Position numbers and translations under genes: made by a program. This document shows, piece by piece, positions 34,198-43,304 of a DNA stretch of 64,000 bases (the first letter of the stretch is position 1; every line of letters begins with the position of its first letter). The DNA comes from an uncultured Oscillospiraceae bacterium (GTDB lineage: Bacteria > Bacillota > Clostridia > Oscillospirales > Oscillospiraceae), in the NCBI GenBank assembly GCA_944385415.1, contig CALWXC010000009.1:38581-102580 (forward strand). The letters run 5' to 3'. The notes under the pieces are model-generated. The model worked only from the letters and a program-made list of their open reading frames with translations, made no database searches and was not told the origin of the DNA.

Positions 34198-34961
34198 CAC
34201 AGTGTATCCTCCTTGCATGTGATGCTGACAGGGCAGTGGTCGGAACCAAAAATATCGCTATGAATGGCTGCGTCCGTGACGGCGCCGGCCATTCGGTTAG
34301 ATACCAGGAAATAGTCGATGCGCCACCCAGCGTTGTTCTTGCGGGCGTTGAATCGGTAGCTCCACCAAGAATAGGCTCCGGTGGCGTCGGGGTGCAGATG
34401 GCGGAAAGTGTCGGTGAAACCGGCAGCCAGCAGCTCGGTGAACTTGCCCCGCTCCTCATCGGAGAAACCAGCGTTGCCCCGGTTGGGGCCGGGATTTTTC
34501 AGGTCAATCTCCTGATGGGCCACATTGAGATCACCGCAGGCAATGACAGGCTTTTTGACATCCAGCGCAGCCAGATAGGCCCGGAAGGCGTCGTCCCACG
34601 CCATGCGGTGATCAATGCGCTTGAGGCCGTCCTGGGCGTTGGGTGTGTAACAGGTGACCAGATAAAACGGTTCAAATTCCAGAGTGATCAGCCGCCCCTC
34701 GGTGTCCAGCTCCGGAACACCCACGCCGTAGGTGACAGACAGCGGTTCATTTTTTGTAAAAATGGCTGTGCCGGAATAGCCCTTTTTCTCGGCATAATTC
34801 CAGTATTGATGATACCCGGGCAGCTCTAGCTCCAGCTGACCCGCCTGTAGCTTCGTCTCCTGCAGACAGAAGCAGTCGGCGTCCAGCGCGGCAAACGAGG
34901 TGAGAAACTCCTTCTGCAAACACGCTCGGAGGCCGTTGACGTTCCACGATACGAAACGCAT
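34197..34961 (-). CDS. exoA: exodeoxyribonuclease III / AP endonuclease
   Basis: ExoA/Xth cuts at abasic sites in base-excision repair. The 254 residues show MRFVSWNVNGLRA, the acidic LQETKLQ, ACGDLNVAHQEIDL and the terminal GSDHCPVSI with catalytic Asp-His. The ATG at 34961 is preferred over 34970 because GGAGG would abut the earlier start with almost no spacing. It has its own promoter, divergent from murT, and couples to the SLH gene downstream. Confidence 0.95.
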   Translation of the reverse strand: MRFVSWNVNGLRACLQKEFLTSFAALDADCFCLQETKLQAGQLELELPGYHQYWNYAEKKGYSGTAIFTKNEPLSVTYGVGVPELDTEGRLITLEFEPFYLVTCYTPNAQDGLKRIDHRMAWDDAFRAYLAALDVKKPVIACGDLNVAHQEIDLKNPGPNRGNAGFSDEERGKFTELLAAGFTDTFRHLHPDATGAYSWWSYRFNARKNNAGWRIDYFLVSNRMAGAVTDAAIHSDIFGSDHCPVSITCKEDTL

Positions 34962-34998
34962 GGAATCCATTCCTCCATCTCGACAAAATATTTCATGC

Positions 34999-35035
34999 TG
35001 TTACAGATTGTAACAAATTCAATGCCGTTGTGCAA
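34999..35035 (-). promoter_or_regulatory. sigma-A promoter of exoA with overlapping inverted repeat
   Basis: On the minus strand TTGCAC (35035-35030), 17-base spacer, TACAAT (35012-35007). A 7-bp perfect inverted repeat TGTTACA-GAT-TGTAACA (34999-35015) covers the -10. Confidence 0.7.
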
Positions 35036-35062
35036 CTGGATTTTTCGGCCATGGTCCCATGG

Positions 35063-35091
35063 TTGTAAACGGCGGGGATTCGTGTTATAAT
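35063..35091 (+). promoter_or_regulatory. sigma-A promoter of murT-gatD
   Basis: TTGTAA (35063-35068), 17-base spacer, TATAAT (35086-35091). The murT ATG begins only eight bases after the -10, at the expected transcript start. Confidence 0.85.
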
Positions 35092-35098
35092 CCATACC

Positions 35099-36469
35099 AT
35101 GAAAGTTTCTGTATTTTTTTCCATCCTATCCTGCAAACTGGCTCGGTTCGCCATTCGGCTCCTGGGCCGGGGCGGCACGGATTTTCCCGGCCGCGTTGCA
35201 CTGAAGCTGTGTCCCCATCTGCTGGGCACGCTGGCAAAGGACGTGACGACGATTCTCGTCACGGGCACCAACGGCAAGACCACCACCTCCCGCATGATTG
35301 AACAGGCCTTGACCGATTCTGGAATTTCTTTCTTTGCCAACAAGTCCGGCGCCAATCTTCTCAGCGGCGTCACAGCGGAGTTTGCCATGCACTCGTCCCT
35401 GACGGGCAAGTGCCGGTATCCCTATGCCCTGATCGAGGCCGACGAGGCGGCCTTCAAGGCCATCAGCCGCTATGTGGACGCCAAGGTGGTGGTGGTGACC
35501 AATGTGTTCCGCGATCAGCTGGACCGTTACGGCGAGGTGACCCACACGCTGGACAACATCCGCATCGGCATCGGCAACAGTAAAAATGCTACCTTGTGTT
35601 TCAATGCAGATGACTCCCTTTCCCGGTCCCTTGCCGATGAAGTGGACAACCCCGTGTTGTTCTACGGCGTGGACGTTCCCATTTATAAGGAGCGGGTGGC
35701 AGAGCTGTCCGACGCGCCGTATTGTATCCGCTGTAAGCATGAATACGTCTATGACTATGTGACCTACGGTCATTTGGGCGGGTATCGCTGCCCGGCCTGC
35801 GGCTACAGCCGTCCGAAAACCGATGTCTCTGTGACAGAGGTCCGCTCCACCGACACGGAGAAGTCGGAGGTGGTCATGACTGCCGACGGTAAGAACTACG
35901 ATACTACCGTCAATCTGCCTGGCGGCTACAACATCTATAACGCCTGCGCCACCATGGCCTGCGGCAAAGCCATGGGCCTGGATCTGGAGGTTGTCTCCAA
36001 ATCCCTGTCGTCCTTTGCCTGCGGCTTTGGCCGGATGGAGAAGTTCGACATTGAAGGACGCAGTCTGCGGATGATTCTGATTAAAAACCCTGCCGGCTGC
36101 AACCAGGTTTTGAACTTCCTGACCAATACCACCGAACCGTCTCTGTTTGTGGTCTGCTTGAATGACCGGGCTCAGGACGGTAAAGATGTCAGCTGGATTT
36201 GGGACGTGGACTTTGAACGGGTGGTGGAAATGGGCGACAAGCTCAGCGGTCTGATCGTCTCCGGCGTCCGCGCCGACGATATGGCCATCCGGTTCAAATA
36301 TGCTGGTTTGCCCTTGGAGAAACTTCAAGTCATCAAGGACTATGACCAGCTCATCAAAACGTGTATCGCACAGGATAAGCCTGTGTACATTATGCCCACC
36401 TATACAGCTATGCTGGGTCTGCGGGAACGCATCAGCAAGACGTACGGCTTCAAGGACTTCTGGGAATAA
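35099..36469 (+). CDS. murT: lipid II isoglutaminyl synthase, MurT subunit
   Basis: MurT and GatD amidate the D-Glu of lipid II to D-isoglutamine. The 456-residue Mur-ligase-like protein has an N-terminal hydrophobic/basic segment, ATP-binding VTGTNGKTTTSR (residues 54-65), a cysteine-rich ribbon (CIRCKHEY and CPACGYSRP) that fits the MurT zinc insertion, and the C-terminal DUF1727 domain (MILIKNPAGCNQVL). The ATG has no Shine-Dalgarno sequence and lies at the likely transcript start, so the mRNA may be leaderless. gatD follows after 11 bases. Confidence 0.96.
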   Translation: MKVSVFFSILSCKLARFAIRLLGRGGTDFPGRVALKLCPHLLGTLAKDVTTILVTGTNGKTTTSRMIEQALTDSGISFFANKSGANLLSGVTAEFAMHSSLTGKCRYPYALIEADEAAFKAISRYVDAKVVVVTNVFRDQLDRYGEVTHTLDNIRIGIGNSKNATLCFNADDSLSRSLADEVDNPVLFYGVDVPIYKERVAELSDAPYCIRCKHEYVYDYVTYGHLGGYRCPACGYSRPKTDVSVTEVRSTDTEKSEVVMTADGKNYDTTVNLPGGYNIYNACATMACGKAMGLDLEVVSKSLSSFACGFGRMEKFDIEGRSLRMILIKNPAGCNQVLNFLTNTTEPSLFVVCLNDRAQDGKDVSWIWDVDFERVVEMGDKLSGLIVSGVRADDMAIRFKYAGLPLEKLQVIKDYDQLIKTCIAQDKPVYIMPTYTAMLGLRERISKTYGFKDFWE

Positions 36470-36480
36470 GGGAGGACGCT

Positions 36481-37215
36481 ATGGAACTGAAACTCTGTCA
36501 TCTCTATCCCGATATCCTCAACCTCTACGGAGACCGGGGTAATGTAATCTGTATGGAGCATCGTCTCCGCTGGCGGGGTATCGATGTGACCACCACCGGC
36601 GTATCCATCGGGGAACCCCTGCACGCTGCCGACTACGATTTGTTTTTCATCGGTGGCGGCCAGGATTTTGAGCAGGAGGTTCTGCTGGGCGATTTGGGCG
36701 GCGGCAAGGCCGACGAGATCAAGGCGGCCATTGCCGACGGAAAAACTTTCCTGGCCATCTGCGGCGGCTATCAGATGTTGGGCGCCTACTATAAAACGTG
36801 GGACGGCGTCCAGTGCGATTTCATTGGCGCGTTGGACCTGTATACCATCGGCTCCAAGGAGCGTATGATCGGCAATTTCATGTTCACCTGTGAGGAGTTG
36901 AACGGCCAGACTGTTGTGGGATTTGAAAACCACTCGGGCAAGACGTACCTGGGCAGCGTCGTGCGGCCCATGGGCAAGGTCCTGACCGGCCACGGCAACA
37001 ACGGCGAAGACGGGGGAGAGGGCGCACGGTATAACAATGTATTTGCAACCTACTCCCACGGCTGCCTGCTGCCGAAAAACCCGGTACTGTGCGATCATAT
37101 TCTGACCACAGCCCTGGTGCAGAAATACGGCACGGCGCAGCTGGAGCCGTTGGATGATACGCTGGAGCAGAATGCCCATCTCTATATGAAAAACCGACTA
37201 CAAGCAGCCAAGTAG
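36481..37215 (+). CDS. gatD: lipid II isoglutaminyl synthase, glutamine amidotransferase subunit GatD
   Basis: GatD supplies ammonia from glutamine to MurT. The 244-residue class I-like (CobB/CobQ-type) amidotransferase has its nucleophile Cys94 in LAICGGYQML and the catalytic His in YSHGCLLP. Start at 36481 follows AAGGGAGGACGCT. It is co-transcribed with murT and ends before a terminator. Confidence 0.95.
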   Translation: MELKLCHLYPDILNLYGDRGNVICMEHRLRWRGIDVTTTGVSIGEPLHAADYDLFFIGGGQDFEQEVLLGDLGGGKADEIKAAIADGKTFLAICGGYQMLGAYYKTWDGVQCDFIGALDLYTIGSKERMIGNFMFTCEELNGQTVVGFENHSGKTYLGSVVRPMGKVLTGHGNNGEDGGEGARYNNVFATYSHGCLLPKNPVLCDHILTTALVQKYGTAQLEPLDDTLEQNAHLYMKNRLQAAK

Positions 37216-37225
37216 CAACAGAATG

Positions 37226-37256
37226 ACGGCGGAGCGCGGAGGCGTTCCGCCGTTTT
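37226..37256 (+). terminator. terminator after murT-gatD
   Basis: ACGGCGGAGCG (37226-37236) pairs with CGTTCCGCCGT (37243-37253) with one G-U, followed by a short run TTTT. The following gene begins 21 bases later with no evident promoter, so read-through is likely. Confidence 0.65.
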
Positions 37257-37276
37257 CATAAGAAGGAGGGAGCTGT

Positions 37277-38218
37277 TTGACGGAGACAGCGAGACAGGCC
37301 ATCTCTGTGGTGGCCGAAGTAAAAAAAGTCATTGTCGGCAAGGACGCCATCCTGGCTAAGGTCCTTATGGCCATTCTGGCCGGAGGCCACATCCTGCTGG
37401 AGGATATTCCCGGTGTGGGTAAAACCACCATGGCCCTGGGTTTTTCCCGGGCGCTGGGCTTGGAATATGGCCGGGTACAGTTTACGCCCGATGTCATGCC
37501 GTCGGATTTGACAGGCTTTTCCATGGTCAACCGGGCCACGGGCCAGTTGGAGTACCAGCCCGGTGCGTTGCTGTGTAACCTGTTTCTGGCCGATGAACTG
37601 AACCGGGCCACCAGCCGCACCCAGTCGGCGCTGCTGGAAGCCATGGAGGAAGGACGGGTGACGGTGGATGGCGTGACCCATGAAATCCCGAAACCCTTTG
37701 TGGTCATTGCCACACAGAACCCCGTGGGCGCATCCGGTACTCAATTGTTGCCGGATTCTCAGCTGGACCGGTTTATGGTGCGGCTGTCCATCGGCTATCC
37801 GACGCCGGAGGACGAGGTGGAACTGCTGCGGCGCAAGCAGCAGGGCGCGTCTCTGGACACAGTGCAGCAGGTTTTGACCCATGAGGAACTGCTGCATCTG
37901 CGGCAGATGGTGGAACAGGTCCATTTGTCGGACCAGGTGTTGGAATATCTGGTGGCACTGGTGGGAGCCACGCGGAACCATCCGGCCATTCTCCAGGGCG
38001 GCAGTCCCCGGGCGACGCTGTCCCTGGCGGCCATCAGCCGGTCCTATGCTTTTTTGCAGGGACGGGATTATGTGGTGCCGGAGGATGTACAGAGACTGTT
38101 TCTGGATACCCTGGCCCACCGGATGATTCCGGTTACCGGAGGACAAGAATCCAGTGCGGCGGCACTGAAAGAGGTGCTGCACGCGGTTCCAATGCCCCGC
38201 CTGGGACAGAAGCTATGA
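37277..38218 (+). CDS. MoxR family AAA+ ATPase
   Basis: The 313-residue ATPase has Walker A EDIPGVGKTTMAL, Walker B LADELNRATSRTQSALLEAMEE and sensor 1 VIATQNPVG, typical of MoxR/RavA chaperone-like ATPases. The TTG at 37277 follows AAGGAGGG at seven bases. It heads a three-gene set with a DUF58 and a transglutaminase-like protein. In such sets MoxR is thought to activate or assemble partners through VWA or DUF58 proteins; the substrate is unknown. Confidence 0.93.
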   Translation: MTETARQAISVVAEVKKVIVGKDAILAKVLMAILAGGHILLEDIPGVGKTTMALGFSRALGLEYGRVQFTPDVMPSDLTGFSMVNRATGQLEYQPGALLCNLFLADELNRATSRTQSALLEAMEEGRVTVDGVTHEIPKPFVVIATQNPVGASGTQLLPDSQLDRFMVRLSIGYPTPEDEVELLRRKQQGASLDTVQQVLTHEELLHLRQMVEQVHLSDQVLEYLVALVGATRNHPAILQGGSPRATLSLAAISRSYAFLQGRDYVVPEDVQRLFLDTLAHRMIPVTGGQESSAAALKEVLHAVPMPRLGQKL

Positions 38219-39210
38219 CGGCCCGTATGCGGATTTTGTACCTGGCAGTGCTGGCGGCCTTTTTCTGGATGTTCCTCTATGTGGACAGCTGGCTGGCGGC
38301 GTACGGATTGATTCTTGTTCTGGCCATGCCGGCGCTCTCTCTGATCGTCAGTTTGCCGGCCATGCTGGGATGTCGGGTCCGGGTAGAGGGATGCAGAGGA
38401 CAGTGCTGTCGGGGCGAGGAGAACCAATGGCGAATCACGGTATACAATACGGCCCGGCTGCCACTGCCGCGTGTGAAGGTCCGGCTGACGATGCACCAGA
38501 CATTGACGGGTGCTACACTGACGAAAACCATGCGATATCACCGCCTTCCGGCCACATTGAAAGACCGGCTGCCCATGGATACCAGCCACTGCGGCATCTG
38601 GGAAGCAGGTGTGCGCTGGGTGCAGGTGTATGACGCTATGGGTCTCATTTCCATCCGCCGTCGGGTGACTGTGACGGCCCAGACGGCGGTGCTGCCCCGG
38701 TCTGTGGAGCCGGAAACCCTGCCCCAGACGGCCCAAAGCCAGGGACAGGCCACAGCTCTGCGGCCACGGCGGGGCGGCGGTATGGGGGAGGAATATGAGC
38801 TGCGGGCGTATCAGCCCGGTGACCCGGTGCGGATGATTCACTGGAAGCTGTCGTCCAAAAGTGAGGAATTGATTTTGCGGGAAGTGCTGGAGCGCCCGGA
38901 AGCGGTGCCGGTGCTGACTTTTGACCACCTGGGACCGCTGGATGCGCTGGACGAGGTGTTGGACCGACTGTGGTCCCTGAGTAACGCTCTGCTGGAACAG
39001 CAGAAGGCCCATGAAATTCAATGGGTCCATCCGGAGAGTGGGCAGCAGTTCCGGTTTCTTTTACGGGGACAGGGGGACTTGCACCGATGCTTCGGTGCGC
39101 TGCTGTCCCAACCGGCGCCCCTGGAGGGACACCGATTCCCCACAGGACTGCGGCAGGCAGCCGACCGGTATGAGTACCATTTGGAGCCGGTGAGGGAGGA
39201 GGAGCCATGA
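38215..39210 (+). CDS. DUF58 domain membrane protein
   Basis: The 331-residue protein has two N-terminal membrane helices (residues 7-24 and 30-50) and a soluble C-terminal DUF58 region with EEYELRAYQPGDPVRMIHWKLS-type signature (split here as GEEYELRAYQPGD, then IHWKLSSKSEELILRE). It overlaps the MoxR gene by four bases and the next gene by four bases, so all three are translationally coupled. Confidence 0.93.
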   Translation: MTARMRILYLAVLAAFFWMFLYVDSWLAAYGLILVLAMPALSLIVSLPAMLGCRVRVEGCRGQCCRGEENQWRITVYNTARLPLPRVKVRLTMHQTLTGATLTKTMRYHRLPATLKDRLPMDTSHCGIWEAGVRWVQVYDAMGLISIRRRVTVTAQTAVLPRSVEPETLPQTAQSQGQATALRPRRGGGMGEEYELRAYQPGDPVRMIHWKLSSKSEELILREVLERPEAVPVLTFDHLGPLDALDEVLDRLWSLSNALLEQQKAHEIQWVHPESGQQFRFLLRGQGDLHRCFGALLSQPAPLEGHRFPTGLRQAADRYEYHLEPVREEEP

Positions 39211-41456
39211 AACAGGTTGACAAGCGAGCAGTACTCAGCGAGATGGCGCTGGATTTGCTGTTGCTGTTGCTGATTCAGGGGGGCTTTCTCTGGTCCCTGC
39301 GGTACGTCTACGGGCTGAATCTGTCCATGCAATCCTTCCTGCTGCGGGCGGTGCTGCCGGCGGTGGCCGTACCCTGGATTCTGGTAAGGCTGCCGAAACG
39401 GCGCTTGTTTCTCCTGGGCGCTGCGGTTCTGCTGGCGCTGGCGGGATGGTATTGGCACACCATATGGCTGTCCGGCGGCTGTCAACTATTGCAGCAGGCG
39501 TTGACCGCCCTGGAGGTGCCGGTGGAAGTGGAGTCCCAATGGCTGACCGGCTCAGTTCGGGACGTCCTGTGGACGGCCACATACTTTGCGCTGCTGCTGT
39601 CGGTGACATTGGGTATGACGGTGCTGCTGCTTCGTTCCGCGGCACTGACATGGGCGATGACGCTGCCGTGGCTGGTTCCGGCGATCGCCTTTGAACAGGA
39701 GTTGTCCTGGGTGGGATTGCTGTCTTTGACCCTGGGCGGCTGCCTGCTGCTGCTGACGGGCCGGAGCCACCGATTTGATCGGGCTGGCAGCGTTCGACAG
39801 GCCTGGATGGCCTTGCCGCCGTTGCTGGTGGTGCTGGGTCTGACGATGGCGCTGCTGCCCCGGCAGGAGTACCAGCGGCCCCAGTGGACCGAGGGACTGC
39901 GAACGGAACTGGAAGCAGCCGGCAGCAGCTTGGTGAATCAGGGAATCCTCGGCAATCTGAGTGCTGCGCTGCCCGGCGGCGACCAGGTCAGCGTCAGCCT
40001 GTCTGGCGCCGGACCTCGTACCTTTAAAGAGAATGTGGTGCTGGAGGTGGAAAGCGAGTACCACGGCACGGTCTACCTGCGGGGAACTTCTGCGGCAGTG
40101 TACACGGGACAGGAATGGGCCAACCTGCCGGAACAGGTCTATGAAAACGGCCTGGGGGAGGATGGCCAGCCCAATTCAGTCCAGGGCTTTGCGCCGGTGA
40201 ATTTTCCCGCGCTGGCCTCCGGCAGCAGCCGGTATTATGAAATGACCATCACCTATCCCCGTTCCCTGTCGGGGTGGATGTTTACACCGTATCAACTACT
40301 GAGCAGCCCGGATGAGATCATGGATGTCACCTTTGTCAATGATACGCATTTACAGAGAGACTTTGGCATCCGCACCAAAAACCTGTATTTTATACCGCCG
40401 GAAGAAATCCAGGTGTTGAGCCGCAGTACCCAGTGGGAGGCAGCGGTGGCGGAGGCGGAATACCGGCAGTTTGTCTATGAAAATTATCTGGATGTACCGG
40501 ATGACTTTCAAGAAACTTTTCGGAAGTTTGCCCAGGCATATCTCCAACAATATGGAAATTTAGGCTATTCCGGGGACATGACACTACCGCCAAAGGTCAT
40601 TCAAGCGCGTTTGGTTGCTTTGACGTTATCGCAGATGACAGAGTATGATCTGAACACGCCGCTGACGCCGGAGGGTGAGGATTTTGTGGACTACTTCCTG
40701 AACGAGAGCAGACGAGGGTATTGCGTCCACTATGCCAGCGCCGGTGTGCTGTTTATGCGGTATCTTGGTATCCCGGCTCGGTATGTGACAGGGTATTTGA
40801 CCAAGGTTCCGGCTTCGGGCAAGGTGGAAGTCCTGGATTCTGACGCCCATGCCTGGGTGGAGATTTACCTGGACGGCTACGGCTGGTATCCTGTGGAAAT
40901 GACGCCCCCGGCGGAGATTGGATTGGCCCCAGGTGAGGGCATCGGCGAAACGCCGCCGGAACCGGAGGAATCGGTCGAACTGGATATAGATATCAATGAA
41001 CCGGAGCCGGAAACGCCGGAACAGAAGCCCCAGACGGAAACGCCGGAACAACCGGACCAGCCGACAGAGGAAAAACTGGAGCAACCGGAAGAGTCAGCGG
41101 AGACCGACGCGGGAATTCCAACATGGGCCCCCTGGACTTTGGTGGGTATCCTGGTCCTGGCGATATTCTCCCTTCACAGCTGGTACTGTTCCAGGCGGCG
41201 GGAACGGCAGTTCTCCGACAGCGACTACAGCGGGGCGGTGTTGGCCATGTACCGCCATCTGGAGCAGCTGCAACCTTGGGGAACCGACCCGACTGCACTG
41301 CAACCCCTGGCACAAAAGGCACAATACAGCCGCCAGGGCATCACAGAGGAAGAACAGCGGCAGGCCGCCGTGCTCTGGCTGCGGGAGCGGGAAAAACTGG
41401 ACCGGCTGCCCAAGCTGCGACGGTTCTGGCTTCGCTGGATTTTGGGCGTTTTGTAA
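39207..41456 (+). CDS. membrane protein with transglutaminase-like domain
   Basis: The 749-residue protein has about six N-terminal membrane helices (to about residue 200), an extracellular region, then a transglutaminase core with catalytic Cys in RRGYCVHYASAGVLF, His in DSDAHAWVEIYLDG and an acidic residue in YPVEMTP. A Pro/Glu-rich linker (about 575-630, repeated PE and ETPEQ units), one further helix and a DUF4129-like C-terminal tail follow. It forms the MoxR-DUF58-TGase trio widespread in bacteria. Its cross-linking or protease substrate is not known. Confidence 0.92.
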   Translation: MKQVDKRAVLSEMALDLLLLLLIQGGFLWSLRYVYGLNLSMQSFLLRAVLPAVAVPWILVRLPKRRLFLLGAAVLLALAGWYWHTIWLSGGCQLLQQALTALEVPVEVESQWLTGSVRDVLWTATYFALLLSVTLGMTVLLLRSAALTWAMTLPWLVPAIAFEQELSWVGLLSLTLGGCLLLLTGRSHRFDRAGSVRQAWMALPPLLVVLGLTMALLPRQEYQRPQWTEGLRTELEAAGSSLVNQGILGNLSAALPGGDQVSVSLSGAGPRTFKENVVLEVESEYHGTVYLRGTSAAVYTGQEWANLPEQVYENGLGEDGQPNSVQGFAPVNFPALASGSSRYYEMTITYPRSLSGWMFTPYQLLSSPDEIMDVTFVNDTHLQRDFGIRTKNLYFIPPEEIQVLSRSTQWEAAVAEAEYRQFVYENYLDVPDDFQETFRKFAQAYLQQYGNLGYSGDMTLPPKVIQARLVALTLSQMTEYDLNTPLTPEGEDFVDYFLNESRRGYCVHYASAGVLFMRYLGIPARYVTGYLTKVPASGKVEVLDSDAHAWVEIYLDGYGWYPVEMTPPAEIGLAPGEGIGETPPEPEESVELDIDINEPEPETPEQKPQTETPEQPDQPTEEKLEQPEESAETDAGIPTWAPWTLVGILVLAIFSLHSWYCSRRRERQFSDSDYSGAVLAMYRHLEQLQPWGTDPTALQPLAQKAQYSRQGITEEEQRQAAVLWLREREKLDRLPKLRRFWLRWILGVL

Positions 41457-41460
41457 GTGC

Positions 41461-41509
41461 AAAAAAAGATCACACGGGAAGCTTATGACTTTCCGTGTGA
41501 TCTTTTTTT
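41461..41509. terminator. symmetric terminator between converging genes
   Basis: AAAGATCACACGGGAAG pairs with CTTTCCGTGTGATCTTT with one G-U; seven A on one side, seven T on the other. The minus-strand stop codon (41510-41508) lies inside it. Confidence 0.92.
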
Positions 41510-42506
41510 ATGCAAGAGGGGATTCCAACAATGTGACCTGCCGGTTGGCGGCGTCCAGTCGTACTGGACAGCCAATGGGCATGGTCAGCATGGGATGGGT
41601 ATGACAGCAATCGAACTCGGCCAAAATGGGAATCTTCGGTGCTCCCAGCACCTCCAAAAGAACCTCATAGGGCTGTCTGCCGGTGCCGTTGTCGTCAAAT
41701 TTTTCATGCTTTCCCAGCAGAATGCCGCCGACCCTGTCCAAAACGCCGGACAGTTTCAGCAGAGAAAAGGAACGTTCGATGGTACAGGCGTCTTTCAGAG
41801 AATCCTCCAGCAACAGAATGTCGCCCTGCCGGATTTCCGGCATATAGTCTGTACCGAAAAAGCCCTCCATGGTGTTGAGATTGCCGCCAATCAACCGGCC
41901 TTCCACAACGCCGGGATGAACGCAGCGCCAGCTGTTGGGGCGACGCTCCTTGGCACGGGCCTGGGTGCTCCAGTCGAGAAACTCGTCGGTCCAGAATGAA
42001 GGCATAGCAAACGTATGAGGGTACGACGTCTTGCCGCACACCAGCTCATAAAAAGCGGTAAAGGTTTCGTCCACAAAAGGCGGCAGTTCGCCAAAGGACG
42101 AAGCCACGGCCGGGCCGTAAAAGGTTACCAGCTCGGTTTTGGCATAAATGGCCAGCAGCAGCGCCGTCACATCGGAATACCCAATGATGATTTTGGGATG
42201 GGCTTTCAGATAGTCATAGTCAATGTAGGGCAGAATCGAATTGGTGTTGTTCCCGCCGATGGAAGCCATCAGAATGGGAATGTCCTCCCGGTACAGCAGC
42301 TGGTTGAATTCCTCCGCCCGCTCCTGAATGGAGCCGGAACGGTAAAAATCTTGTTTCCGGTATTGCTGCCCATGAACTACGGTGAATCCTTTAGACTCCA
42401 GATAGGCCACACCACGGTCGTACCGGATCGGCACGGTGGCTGAGATGGGAGACGAAGAGGAAAAAACGCCGATGGCATAAGGCGTGGTGATTCTGGGGGC
42501 TTTCAT
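41508..42506 (-). CDS. S66 family peptidase (LD-carboxypeptidase/MccF-like)
   Basis: The 332-residue protein fits serine peptidase family S66: MASIGGNNTNSILPYIDYD, nucleophile Ser111 in IIGYSDVTALL, LIGGNLNTMEGFFGT, and the C-terminal His in CHTHPMLTMPIG. Members either cut L,D bonds in recycled murein tetrapeptides (LdcA) or detoxify microcin C-type nucleotide peptides (MccF). The extended loop and TYGP-type region look closer to MccF-like enzymes, but I cannot decide. It is the last gene of a minus-strand run. Confidence 0.88.
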   Translation of the reverse strand: MKAPRITTPYAIGVFSSSSPISATVPIRYDRGVAYLESKGFTVVHGQQYRKQDFYRSGSIQERAEEFNQLLYREDIPILMASIGGNNTNSILPYIDYDYLKAHPKIIIGYSDVTALLLAIYAKTELVTFYGPAVASSFGELPPFVDETFTAFYELVCGKTSYPHTFAMPSFWTDEFLDWSTQARAKERRPNSWRCVHPGVVEGRLIGGNLNTMEGFFGTDYMPEIRQGDILLLEDSLKDACTIERSFSLLKLSGVLDRVGGILLGKHEKFDDNGTGRQPYEVLLEVLGAPKIPILAEFDCCHTHPMLTMPIGCPVRLDAANRQVTLLESPLA

Positions 42507-42536
42507 AGAGAATGTCTCACTTTCCGACGGGGCTGC

Positions 42537-42737
42537 TCAGTCAGACGACTTGGTGGGGGGATTGAGAATGGGGGAGACGATGGGCTTTCCGTCCCGGTCC
42601 AGCAGAGGCGTCATGCCGCCGCAATCACCAGAACTGTGGAATAAATAGTTGACACCGGTTTCCCGGTCCACCCAGATTTCCATGATGTTCAGCACACCCT
42701 GGTAGTATACTTTTTCAAACCGATCATCTTTAGCCAT
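42537..42737 (-). CDS. small DUF6440-like protein
   Basis: This is a 66-residue soluble protein with the pattern DRETGVNYLFHSSGDCGGMTPLLDRDGKP. I associate this with the DUF6440 family from memory; no function is known. GGAGGAATTGC precedes the ATG. It starts 31 bases upstream of the S66 gene on the same strand. Confidence 0.7.
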   Translation of the reverse strand: MAKDDRFEKVYYQGVLNIMEIWVDRETGVNYLFHSSGDCGGMTPLLDRDGKPIVSPILNPPTKSSD

Positions 42738-42814
42738 TGCAATTCCTCCAAATCATGATACAGAATTTATGTGGGTTCGACCTGCTGCCATTTTACCACA
42801 GGCAGGAGAGCGCC

Positions 42815-43243
42815 TCAAGCCTTTGCTTCATACCGCTCTATACCCCACCAGTTGGGAAGAAGGGCTTCCAGCGTTACGGTTTTACGGGACTTATAATCCA
42901 TCAAAATCTCCATGTCTTTGTTTCGCCGGTCCAGCTGCATCAAAAATTCCCGGCAGGCGCCGCAAGGCATACCGCTGCCGCCGCCGCAAGGTGGCTGGTC
43001 CCGAAAGGCAATCAGTCTCTTGATTCTGGTCTGTCCGCTGTTCAGGTACATATTGAGCGCCGCAGCCCGTTCGGCACACAAATCCAGCACGCCACAGCAG
43101 CTTTCAATACAAAAACCGGTGAAAAATTCCCCGTTTTCACTTTCCAATGCACACACAACGTGATGGGCGTATATAAACGGGGAGACCTCCCTGGGGCCGT
43201 ATTGCGCATTGGCTTTTTGATAGAGCTGCTCCCATATGTCCAT
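42815..43243 (-). CDS. cytidine deaminase-like protein
   Basis: The 142-residue protein has the zinc deaminase motifs: Cys56-Ala-Glu58 in LDLCAERAAAL and Cys94-x-x-Cys97 in MPCGACREF. It is close in size to CDA/blasticidin-S deaminases that convert (deoxy)cytidine or analogues to the uridine form. The ATG at 43243 after AAGGAGGAACTACA gives the normal N-terminus. Substrate is not certain; the more divergent N-terminus leaves an antibiotic-type deaminase possible. Confidence 0.82.
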   Translation of the reverse strand: MDIWEQLYQKANAQYGPREVSPFIYAHHVVCALESENGEFFTGFCIESCCGVLDLCAERAAALNMYLNSGQTRIKRLIAFRDQPPCGGGSGMPCGACREFLMQLDRRNKDMEILMDYKSRKTVTLEALLPNWWGIERYEAKA

Positions 43244-43304
43244 TGTAGTTCCTCCTTGGTGGGACAAGTGCAATTGCATGAATTATACCACAGGCGGTTT
43301 TGCT

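Noticed and set aside
37226..37256. Hairpin after gatD as proof that the MoxR gene is a separate transcription unit
   Set aside because: The T-run is short and no promoter is visible before the MoxR gene, so read-through from murT-gatD cannot be excluded.
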